Assembly: GCA_964580315.1 (NCBI GenBank)
Contig: CAZOKH010000102.1
Coordinates: forward strand, 1-10,804
DNA from: CAZOKH01 sp964580315
Lineage (GTDB): Bacteria > Chloroflexota > Anaerolineae > Anaerolineales > Anaerolineaceae
Reading direction: 5' to 3'
Length of the DNA stretch: 10,804 nucleotides
In this document: positions 1-6,129 of the stretch, one piece after another
How the letters are laid out: each line of letters opens with the position of its first letter
Position numbering within the stretch: the stretch's first letter is position 1
Position numbers and translations under genes: made by a program
Notes under the pieces: generated by a model
What the model saw: the letters and a program-made list of their open reading frames with translations, nothing else
What the model was told of the DNA's origin: nothing
Database searches by the model: none

Positions 1-14
1 ACCAGGGGGAAGGC

Positions 15-530
15 ATGTTCTGGGGACTGATTGGTGCGACCCGGGAAAAAAATTCATCTGCCAAAATTCAATATCGCGATTTGCGCGTTGAGGAAATCTT
101 CGAATCGCCGGTGGATGAAAGGCCGAATGTGATAGCGCGATTGGGGAAACCGGACAGCTTTTTCATCTCTTTTGAAGAAAATGAAGATGGTTCCATCAGC
201 CGATACGAAGAATGGAGCTATATCGATCAGCAGACAATCTTTTTCTTTGTTGAAGGCGTATTTATGGGGAGTGAGACGATGGATTACCCGGTCGGATTGG
301 TGGCAGCGCCTTACTGGTATGATCCCTTTCAATTTACTGATACGACATCCATTGATGATATTCAGAAGATGCTTGGAAATGATTTGAGCGAGATGGAAAC
401 ACCCTCAGAATTTGGGGAGGATGTCATGCTGTATGCGGGTGACCAGATCCTGGTGGGATTTGCGAATGGATACCTGGAATATGTAGAGACATTTCTTATT
501 GAAACTCCTTCGGAAGGGAGCCCAGAATGA
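15..530 (+). CDS. Hypothetical protein, possibly 5'-truncated, coupled to the downstream exported protein
   Basis: I do not recognise this family. The 171-residue product has no cysteine and is acidic and rich in aromatic residues. It may hold two related alpha/beta units: residues about 24-90 contain a helix, then LGKPD, EEWSY and FFFVEGVFMG; residues about 113-165 contain a helix, then MLGND, DVMLYAGDQ and VGFANGYLEY. This helix-plus-strands pattern loosely recalls small BamE/SmpA-like lipoprotein folds, but that is only a resemblance. The frame stays open upstream to the window edge, so the ATG at 15 may be internal and a signal or lipoprotein peptide could lie outside the window. A purine-rich stretch at 4-13 could equally be its ribosome binding site. 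The stop overlaps the next start by 4 bases (ATGA, 527-530), which implies one operon and translational coupling. The function is therefore probably linked to the envelope protein encoded next. Confidence 0.75.
   Translation: MFWGLIGATREKNSSAKIQYRDLRVEEIFESPVDERPNVIARLGKPDSFFISFEENEDGSISRYEEWSYIDQQTIFFFVEGVFMGSETMDYPVGLVAAPYWYDPFQFTDTTSIDDIQKMLGNDLSEMETPSEFGEDVMLYAGDQILVGFANGYLEYVETFLIETPSEGSPE
512..520 (+). promoter_or_regulatory. Ribosome binding site for the exported coiled-coil protein
   Basis: The purine run GGAAGGGAG sits 6 bases before the ATG at 527 and inside the end of the upstream gene. It fixes the start of the 602-residue protein and supports coupled translation through the ATGA overlap. 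Confidence 0.6.
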
Positions 531-2335
531 TTTCAAAAAGCCATCGGGTAATAATCCTATTCATTATTCTTACCTTATTGTTCTCGATTATTCCAGGGAA
601 TACCAGCACGGTCTATGCAGCCAGGTTGCGCATTCGCCCGTGGCGGGCGATCCGCTGGGCGGCGCTGAATCTGACGCCGGCGGGAAAGGTGGCCAAGCCA
701 TTCATCGACCGCCAGAATGCTTATCGATCGGCAGACCGCTGGTTGAATGATAAACGGGCGCAACTGAGCGAACGTCAGAAAACACTGGTGACCCTGTACA
801 AGAATCATGAGATTGATGCACACACCTATATAAAATATAAAACTCTGACCCTGCTAATGGACGATCAATACAAAGAAGCGCAATCCAGCATGAAAGGGAT
901 TGCGCATGATAAATTTGGCAAAGACTTCATGCAGGTTTTTGTGGATCATATAGCGCCAAGGATATTGAATAGCGCAAGATTTACCGAGACGATTCGGGAG
1001 GTAAACGAAACATTTACCACCACACAGCGAGTGATGAAAGACGGATTGAATGCGCTGGAAGAATTGAAAGCGAAAATGTATCCAGAATTCATGCGTAACG
1101 GGCGGGAAAAGCTGGAGGAGGTGATGAAGAAGATGGATGAAAAAGGGATACGCGGGGGAATTGCGGACGAACTATACGGCAAGTTGCAGCGAGTGGCGGG
1201 AGAGTTAAAGAGACTGGAAAATGATGTACCAGAAGCCTTGACGCCGGCAGAAGTGAAGCAGATGAGCGCCGAGGTAAAAGAAGCGGCCGATCAACTGGGG
1301 AAGATTCAGAAACAGATGAATGACGGGGTGAATCAATGGAAAGAGCAGGGAACCATTCGCATACCAGCAGGAGGAAAAGGGAAGGCGGCCGAATTATCCA
1401 GTCAATTGCAGGCAATACGTGACGTGGAAAAACTGACCGAGTTGGACAAGGTGCTGCAAACCGCGGAGTTATATGAAGAATTTGGTTCAGGAATTGCGCA
1501 AAAGCTGGCCGAACTTGGGCTGGAACCGACTGATGGTAATTATGGGAAAATACGCGCTCAAATGATTGAGGCAATTACCAAAGTCAATCCGAAAAATCGC
1601 ACAGACAAGAAAATTGAAGAATTATTTAACAAAATCGCCAGTGAAGTTACAGGGGAAGACCTGGTTGAATCAGAGGATGACGATGAAGAGGAAACCGAAG
1701 AGGATATTGAACCAACCGCCACAATCCCGCCCCCCAAGAAAATTCATTTAACTGCGGGAACTGATACATTTGTTCAACAATTTGGAATGAGTTGGCAGGG
1801 ATTGGCAGATATTATTACTCTCCATGAACCTCTATGTAATAATCAAGGAATCGGAAGCCTGATACTGGATGATTTGTCCATGCAGGTTGATATTGACCTG
1901 AAAGAAAACAAAACGGAAATCAAGATTAATGGAAAATCGAAATTTGGTACCGAGGGGTTTTACAGTGGGGAATATGGCACTGAAACAGCTCAATGTTCAT
2001 TTTCCGGTGTAATTACAGATATTGACTATTTCGACTATGATCCTGTTTCCAGGGATTTTAGGTTGAATGCTTATGGGTATCTGGATGTTACTTGCAATGC
2101 GAATATTTTCTGCGGTTATGACCCAAGCCTGGAGAAAGCGATTTGGGCATCGGGCCAAAGCTCCGCAAAACATCCAATTGCTATCGATATCTGGAAACTT
2201 GAATATGATGATTGTCAAAGTGAAATCACTTTGATGACCGATTTAGACAAACAGGATGAGGAAATTTGGATTGCTTTTGGAAGCGGCATCATGGATAGTG
2301 AAAAATGCAAACCATTAAACTGGGTGTTTGAATAA
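527..2335 (+). CDS. Exported protein with helical body, acidic hinge and six-cysteine C-terminal module
   Basis: Family not recognised; function unknown. The 602-residue product starts with a classical signal peptide: a short basic N-end (K4, R7), a hydrophobic core at about 8-23 (VIILFIILTLLFSII), and a likely signal peptidase I site after VYA at about residue 31. Residues about 33-375 are almost wholly helical and charged, with coiled-coil-like segments such as LEELKAKMYPEF and LEEVMKKMDEKG, and contain no cysteine. Residues 381-395 are nearly all Asp/Glu, followed by a TATIPPP-type linker (396-405). The C-terminal domain (about 406-602) looks beta-rich and holds all six cysteines of the protein (437, 490, 523, 529, 563, 594), an even number suited to disulphide bonds outside the cytoplasm. 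No catalytic motif or LPxTG anchor is visible, and there is no second membrane span, so secretion or a loose envelope location is likely. It overlaps the upstream unknown gene by 4 bases and converges with the DUF2344 gene. Confidence 0.85.
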   Translation: MISKSHRVIILFIILTLLFSIIPGNTSTVYAARLRIRPWRAIRWAALNLTPAGKVAKPFIDRQNAYRSADRWLNDKRAQLSERQKTLVTLYKNHEIDAHTYIKYKTLTLLMDDQYKEAQSSMKGIAHDKFGKDFMQVFVDHIAPRILNSARFTETIREVNETFTTTQRVMKDGLNALEELKAKMYPEFMRNGREKLEEVMKKMDEKGIRGGIADELYGKLQRVAGELKRLENDVPEALTPAEVKQMSAEVKEAADQLGKIQKQMNDGVNQWKEQGTIRIPAGGKGKAAELSSQLQAIRDVEKLTELDKVLQTAELYEEFGSGIAQKLAELGLEPTDGNYGKIRAQMIEAITKVNPKNRTDKKIEELFNKIASEVTGEDLVESEDDDEEETEEDIEPTATIPPPKKIHLTAGTDTFVQQFGMSWQGLADIITLHEPLCNNQGIGSLILDDLSMQVDIDLKENKTEIKINGKSKFGTEGFYSGEYGTETAQCSFSGVITDIDYFDYDPVSRDFRLNAYGYLDVTCNANIFCGYDPSLEKAIWASGQSSAKHPIAIDIWKLEYDDCQSEITLMTDLDKQDEEIWIAFGSGIMDSEKCKPLNWVFE

Positions 2336-2347
2336 ACCTGTTGTTTT

Positions 2348-2378
2348 TCAAAAAGCCAATTGGAATCGAGTTTTTTGA
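2348..2378. terminator. Weak AT-rich inverted repeat between convergent genes
   Basis: The 43-base gap between two convergent genes holds the arms TCAAAAA (2348-2354) and TTTTTGA (2372-2378), enclosing the palindrome CCAATTGG (2356-2363). On either strand the second arm ends in a T-run. The stem is only 7 AT-rich pairs around a long loop, so it is a weak candidate for a bidirectional terminator, proposed mainly because of its position. Confidence 0.3.
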
Positions 2379-3017
2379 TTACCCGGTTTTAAATATCAAA
2401 TTGGTTCTTTCGATTCTCGTTACGGCAGGTTCGATATTCAGGGCTAACAAAACCTCGTCTGCGCGGCCGGTGGCATTTTCGCATGCTGAAAGCAGCATGG
2501 TGAGAACCGGCGGGTCTGTCTGTTGCACTTGCAAATCAAGGATCAGGGGGCGCAGGTCATAGTGTTTGCCGCGGCGTTCACGCAGTATGGTTGACTGCGC
2601 CATTATCACTTTGACCGAATCGTGCAATGCGGGATTGTTCAAATCGTCCAAAAAAGTCACAATGTATTCAGCGGCGGCTATTTGGGTTTGTAGAGCAGGC
2701 GCATCAAGCGCAATAGCCTCAACGGTTAGCAATTCCAATCCAGAAGGAACTTTTTCACCAAGCGCCTGTTGAATTTGTGAAGGGGAAAGAATTGCCGACT
2801 CATCGGTCAGCCAGAAATCTACCATTTCGCAACGGCTGGTCATTCCCAGCGGCAGCGGGCTGGCCTGGTGCAAACGAGGCTGCGGATGAAACCCCTGGCT
2901 GTAAGCTAAAGATAGTCCGGCGCGGCGAATGGCACGCTCCCAGATTTTGTGTAAATCGAGGTTGCCGGTGTAACGGAGACCTTGTTTTTTTGCGTAAGTA
3001 ATACGAAAGCGCTGCAT
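2379..3017 (-). CDS. TIGR03936/DUF2344 radical SAM-associated protein
   Basis: The 212-residue product matches the DUF2344 (TIGR03936) family in length and pattern. The N-terminus has the recognisable run MQRFRITYAKKQGLRYTG, then LDLHKIWERAIRRAGL and YSQGFHPQPRL, followed by PLPLGMTSRCEMVDFWL. Proteins of this family are encoded beside, or fused to, TIGR03960-type radical SAM proteins, and the exact reaction is not established. A role in RNA modification or translation has been suspected from genome context, but nothing in this window proves it. Here it is the last gene of a minus-strand operon, 18 bases after the radical SAM gene, and the two are separate rather than fused. A GGAA lies upstream of the ATG as a modest ribosome binding site. 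The protein has no Fe-S cysteine motif of its own, so it is more likely a substrate-binding or accessory partner than a second radical enzyme. Confidence 0.9.
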   Translation of the reverse strand: MQRFRITYAKKQGLRYTGNLDLHKIWERAIRRAGLSLAYSQGFHPQPRLHQASPLPLGMTSRCEMVDFWLTDESAILSPSQIQQALGEKVPSGLELLTVEAIALDAPALQTQIAAAEYIVTFLDDLNNPALHDSVKVIMAQSTILRERRGKHYDLRPLILDLQVQQTDPPVLTMLLSACENATGRADEVLLALNIEPAVTRIERTNLIFKTG

Positions 3018-3035
3018 AAATTATTCCAGTGTCGA

Positions 3036-4949
3036 TTAGTTTGCCAGGTTCTCACCAGGCAGCGGGCATTTCCAACCAGTGCGTTGTTGGATTTGTATAT
3101 CGCTGAAAGCAGGCAGGATGCCGCAGGCGTGACACTGCTGGCTGCAATCGGGGGTTAGTTTCCCTGACAGGCTGGCCTGATAGTCGCGCATCAGAAACGA
3201 TTTTCTAACACCGGTGTCAATGTGATCCCAGGGAAGGATTTCGTCCAATGAACGCTGGCGGTGAACATAGAAGGCTGGTTCAAGTTGATGCTTTTCAAAA
3301 GCCGCCAGCCAGAAAGCCGAGTTTTCATGTTCCTGCCAGGCGTCAAATTTTGCGCCGTTGCGCCAGGCGGTTTCAATCACCTGCGCCATGCGCCGGTCGC
3401 CGCGCGAAAGCCACGCTTCCATCAGGGTCTCTTTGGGATCAGTCCAGTTGAATTTCATGCCGGGTGCACGCATTTCCTGCCGGAGCAGTTGCTGTTTGGC
3501 TTCAATAATTTCCGGCGGATCGCAGGCGACCCATTGGAAGGGTGTGTGCGGTTTGGGAACAAAGGTGCTGACGCCCACATTTAATTTGGCGCGTCGACCG
3601 ATGATTTTTGTGCCAATGGCTATCACCGTTTTGCACAATTCAGCAATGGCCTTCACGTCTTCCATGGTTTCGGAAGGATGCCCGATCATAAAATACAGCT
3701 TGATGGTGGTCCAACCGCGTGAATAGATGGCTTTGACCATGTCGAGGAGTTGTTCGGTTGGAATGGGCTTGTTGATGATGTTGCGCATATGATCGGTGGC
3801 GGCTTCAGGCGCCAGGGTAAATCCGCCCTGGCGGGCATCTTCTTTCAGTTTTTCAAGCAGATCGATGGAAAACGATTCAATGCGCAGTGAGGGCAAAGAG
3901 ATGGTGAGGTGTTTGCCGCTGTATCGCGAACTTACCCGTTCCACCAGCTCCAGAATATGCGTATAGTCAGAAGAGGATAGGGAGAGGAAGGCGACTTCTT
4001 CGAAGCCGGTCATCTCCAGGGCTTCATCGATGGCGTGGATGATTTCATCCACCGGGCGTTCACGAACCGGACGATTGACCATGCCGGCGTGGCAAAAACG
4101 GCAGCCCCGGCTGCACCCGCGCATGATTTCTACAGCAACGCGGTTATGCACGATGTTGATTGAGGGGACTAGGAAATGCGTAGGCGGCGGCGGCAGCTTG
4201 GCTACGATGCGTTTGCGAACGGTGCGAGGAGCCTGGGGCAGAATGGGTTCTATGGATTGGATACAGCCATCTTCCCGGTATTCCACTTGATACAGTGACG
4301 GGACATAAACCCCCGGGATGGTTGAGAGTTTTTCCAGCAGTTGTGAACGTGACAGGTGATCATTTTTCGATTGCCGGTACGCATCCACAATATCATGCAC
4401 CACTTCTTCACCTTCGCCAATGGCAAAAGCATCAATGAATTCTGCCATGGGCTCAGGGTTAAATGCGCCGTGACCGCCGGCAATGACCAGAGGATGATTT
4501 TCTTTTCTATCCATTGACCGCAGCGGGATACCTGAAAGATCCAGCAGGTTTAAGACGTTGGTATAAAGCGTTTCGTAGGGTAAGGTGAAGCCAACAATAT
4601 CAAAGTCAGCCAGCGGATGCCTGGTTTCCAGTGAAAAGAGAGGAATGTCATTGCTGCGCATGGCAGCTTCCAGGTCCAGCCAGGGGGCATAGGCGCGTTC
4701 TGCCAGCGTGTCTGACCGGTTGTTTAATTCCTGGTAGAGGATCGTAATTCCGAGATTGGATGACCCCACATCATAAATGTCTGGAAAAACGAGCGCCACA
4801 TGGGTATCCACCTGGTCCCAGGGTTTTACTACCTGGTTAAATTCACCGCCAACATACCTGCCGGGCTTTTCAACATTGTATAAAATTCGTTCGAGCCTGG
4901 CGTCGATTTCGCTGCTTGTTAATACCATTGATAAGTTACCTGCATTCAT
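3036..4949 (-). CDS. TIGR03960-type radical SAM protein with N-terminal B12-binding-like region
   Basis: This 637-residue protein is a radical S-adenosylmethionine enzyme. The cluster motif CSRGCRFC gives Cys279, Cys283 and Cys286 (CxxxCxxC) for the 4Fe-4S cluster that cleaves SAM. The N-terminal third (about 45-190) resembles the cobalamin-binding-like fold of this class (VALVFPDIYDVGSSNLG, PLVIAGGHGAFNPEP, AIGEGEEVV), but I see no DxHxxG cobalamin ligand motif. The radical SAM barrel follows with LSLSSSDY (about 322-329), GGFTLAPEAATD (about 375-386) and KLYFMIGHPSET (about 417-428). The C-terminus has a second cysteine group, CSQQCHAC (602, 606, 609), plus Cys628. The substrate is unknown. 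It is encoded between an SDR gene (9 bases upstream) and its usual partner DUF2344. The start is uncertain: Met1 has only AGG directly next to it, whereas Met8 (codon 4926-4928) has AGGT 9 bases upstream and would also begin close to the conserved region. Confidence 0.93.
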   Translation of the reverse strand: MNAGNLSMVLTSSEIDARLERILYNVEKPGRYVGGEFNQVVKPWDQVDTHVALVFPDIYDVGSSNLGITILYQELNNRSDTLAERAYAPWLDLEAAMRSNDIPLFSLETRHPLADFDIVGFTLPYETLYTNVLNLLDLSGIPLRSMDRKENHPLVIAGGHGAFNPEPMAEFIDAFAIGEGEEVVHDIVDAYRQSKNDHLSRSQLLEKLSTIPGVYVPSLYQVEYREDGCIQSIEPILPQAPRTVRKRIVAKLPPPPTHFLVPSINIVHNRVAVEIMRGCSRGCRFCHAGMVNRPVRERPVDEIIHAIDEALEMTGFEEVAFLSLSSSDYTHILELVERVSSRYSGKHLTISLPSLRIESFSIDLLEKLKEDARQGGFTLAPEAATDHMRNIINKPIPTEQLLDMVKAIYSRGWTTIKLYFMIGHPSETMEDVKAIAELCKTVIAIGTKIIGRRAKLNVGVSTFVPKPHTPFQWVACDPPEIIEAKQQLLRQEMRAPGMKFNWTDPKETLMEAWLSRGDRRMAQVIETAWRNGAKFDAWQEHENSAFWLAAFEKHQLEPAFYVHRQRSLDEILPWDHIDTGVRKSFLMRDYQASLSGKLTPDCSQQCHACGILPAFSDIQIQQRTGWKCPLPGENLAN

Positions 4950-4958
4950 CCTAAAAGA

Positions 4959-5750
4959 TTACAAAGTGCCTTTATAGGCTCCACCGTCCACATTCAGCAT
5001 CACACCGGTAATATACGAAGCAGCCGGGGAGACCAGGAAAGTGGCTGCATTGGCAAATTCTTGCGGTGAAGCCATTCTTCCCAGCGGAATGTCTTTAACC
5101 TGTTTTTCCAATTCCTGTTCAATGCTGGTTCCATTGGCGTCTACGCGGGCTTGCATCAGGGATATAACCCTTTCAGTCTGAGTCCAACCGGGTAATATGG
5201 AATTAAAGCGGATATGATCTTTGCCCAGTTCCAGCGCCAATGTCTTGGTCAATCCCACGGTGGCGGCGCGGATGCTGTTGGAAAGGATCATATTGACAAT
5301 GGGCTGTTTTACAGAGTACGAAGTGATGGTTAAGACGCTGGCGGTTTGCGACTTGCGCAGATGCGGGATAGCAGCTTTGATCAAGCGCACATGGCTCATC
5401 AAATTGAGGTTGATGGCTTGCTGCCAGGCAGTCTCATCCAGGTTTTCAATTGTGCCAACCGGAGGGCCGCCGGCATTGGTGATGAGAATATCCAGACCGC
5501 CAAGTTTTTCAACTGCCTGGTTGATTAGACGGGGGGCAAATTCAGGGTCAGATACGTCGCCGGCAATGGCGAAAATTTCACCACCGGTTTCAGACGAAAG
5601 GAGGGAAACCGCCCGGGAAAGTTTGTCTAAATTGCGCCCGTTGATGATTACCCGTGCGCCTTCCATCGCCAATTGACGCGCACAGGCAAACCCTAGTCCA
5701 CTGCTGGCGCCAGCGATCACAACATTTTTTCCTTTTAATTGCAGATCCAT
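4959..5750 (-). CDS. SDR-family protein of the BKR-like type, lacking the catalytic Tyr and Lys
   Basis: The 263-residue product has a complete short-chain dehydrogenase/reductase fold. The dinucleotide-binding glycine motif GASSGLG is at 14-20, GDV with Asp65 contacts the adenine ring, and NAGG is at 92-95. The end has the family's ITGVMLNVDGG. Against the canonical S-x12-YxxxK pattern, Ser144 is kept, but the Tyr position is Ser157 and the Lys position is Arg161 (SNSIR in place of YxxxK). This matches what I recall of a BKR-like SDR subgroup (conserved-domain group cd05344) whose members lack the usual tetrad, so it is probably not a pseudogene. Annotations such as 3-oxoacyl-ACP reductase would overstate what is known: it may use another mechanism or only bind nucleotide. 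It has a very strong ribosome binding site and lies 17 bases after the DUF503 gene and 9 bases before the radical SAM gene. Confidence 0.9.
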   Translation of the reverse strand: MDLQLKGKNVVIAGASSGLGFACARQLAMEGARVIINGRNLDKLSRAVSLLSSETGGEIFAIAGDVSDPEFAPRLINQAVEKLGGLDILITNAGGPPVGTIENLDETAWQQAINLNLMSHVRLIKAAIPHLRKSQTASVLTITSYSVKQPIVNMILSNSIRAATVGLTKTLALELGKDHIRFNSILPGWTQTERVISLMQARVDANGTSIEQELEKQVKDIPLGRMASPQEFANAATFLVSPAASYITGVMLNVDGGAYKGTL

Positions 5751-5756
5751 ATTGTT

Positions 5757-5764
5757 CCTCCTTT
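5757..5764 (-). promoter_or_regulatory. Consensus Shine-Dalgarno of the SDR gene
   Basis: Read on the minus strand, AAAGGAGG lies 6 bases before the ATG at 5750, a near-perfect match to the 16S rRNA 3' end. It is the strongest ribosome binding site in the window. This suggests the SDR is translated well despite being the second gene of its operon, and it fixes the start codon. Confidence 0.85.
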
Positions 5765-5767
5765 GTC

Positions 5768-6055
5768 TCAGATTATTTCGATTTTTTGATCCTGCACTGG
5801 TGTATCACGCCATTGATTTTCAACAAATTCCACCACTTTTTGCAAGAATTGCCGCGCAAAAACAGGGTCATTTGTGACCACTGCCACGGCGATTTTTGTT
5901 TCATGATGGTGATCTTGCAATCCAACTTCAGCGGCGCTCACATTGAATTCGCGGTGGAGACGCGCCAAGATTGGTTTGATGCGGCTGCGTTTCTCTTTTA
6001 ATGATGTGCAGCCTGGCAATTCAAGAATTAGGGTGAGTAAACCTATTGGACACAT
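5768..6055 (-). CDS. DUF503 family protein (YlxP-like)
   Basis: This small 95-residue protein belongs to DUF503. The family signature is clear: LKEKRSRIKPILARL at about 19-33, FNVSAAEVGLQD at about 37-48, and IAVAVVTND at about 54-62. The family length is about 90-100 residues, so the gene is complete. It has a ferredoxin-like alpha/beta fold and unknown function. In Firmicutes the homologue YlxP is encoded in the nusA-infB-rbfA cluster, which suggests a link to translation or ribosome assembly; this is context, not proof. Here it is the first gene of the operon that continues into the SDR and radical SAM genes. GAAGGG (6061-6066, minus strand) lies 5 bases before the ATG. Confidence 0.92.
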   Translation of the reverse strand: MCPIGLLTLILELPGCTSLKEKRSRIKPILARLHREFNVSAAEVGLQDHHHETKIAVAVVTNDPVFARQFLQKVVEFVENQWRDTPVQDQKIEII

Positions 6056-6129
6056 AAAAGCCCTTCATTATACGATACAATTTCAGAATTATTCTACTCT
6101 ACTTGTGATTTCGTATTGAGGGGAGTAAA
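6056..6129. promoter_or_regulatory. Divergent intergenic region serving the DUF503 and folC operons
   Basis: This 74-base gap separates the two divergent operons and must carry at least part of both promoters. Candidate -10 boxes are TACAAT at 6076-6081 on the plus strand and TATAAT at 6067-6072 on the minus strand. Neither has a convincing -35 at the right spacing, and the minus-strand box is so close to the gene that the start point would fall within the ribosome binding site. An 11-base palindrome, AGAATTATTCT (6085-6095), lies in the middle and could be an operator or chance. The folC ribosome binding site AGGGGAG (6119-6125) ends 4 bases before the ATG. Confidence 0.45.

Noticed and set aside
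1089..1574. Open frame of 161 codons on the minus strand within the exported coiled-coil gene
   Set aside because: The product is Ser/Pro/Arg-rich low-complexity sequence with no family resemblance, as expected from the antisense of Glu/Lys-rich coding DNA. The plus-strand gene has a signal peptide, a ribosome binding site and coupling.
1662..1745. Acidic Asp/Glu run in the exported protein as a repeat-expansion or frameshift artefact
   Set aside because: Codons are mixed (GAA, GAG, GAT, GAC) without a tandem DNA repeat, and the frame continues into a well-structured C-terminal domain, so it is a genuine linker.
5221..5676. Open frame of 151 codons on the plus strand opposite the SDR gene
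   Set aside because: It is fully antisense to a clear SDR reading frame and shows no motif or ribosome binding site of its own.
4959..5750. SDR gene as a decaying pseudogene because the catalytic Tyr and Lys are missing
   Set aside because: The reading frame is intact, all structural motifs remain, the ribosome binding site is near consensus, and a known SDR subgroup shares this loss.
6067..6072. Perfect TATAAT on the minus strand upstream of the DUF503 gene
   Set aside because: As a promoter it would start transcription about 5 bases before the start codon, inside the ribosome binding site, and no -35 box lies at suitable spacing. It is mentioned in the intergenic entry but not called as a promoter.
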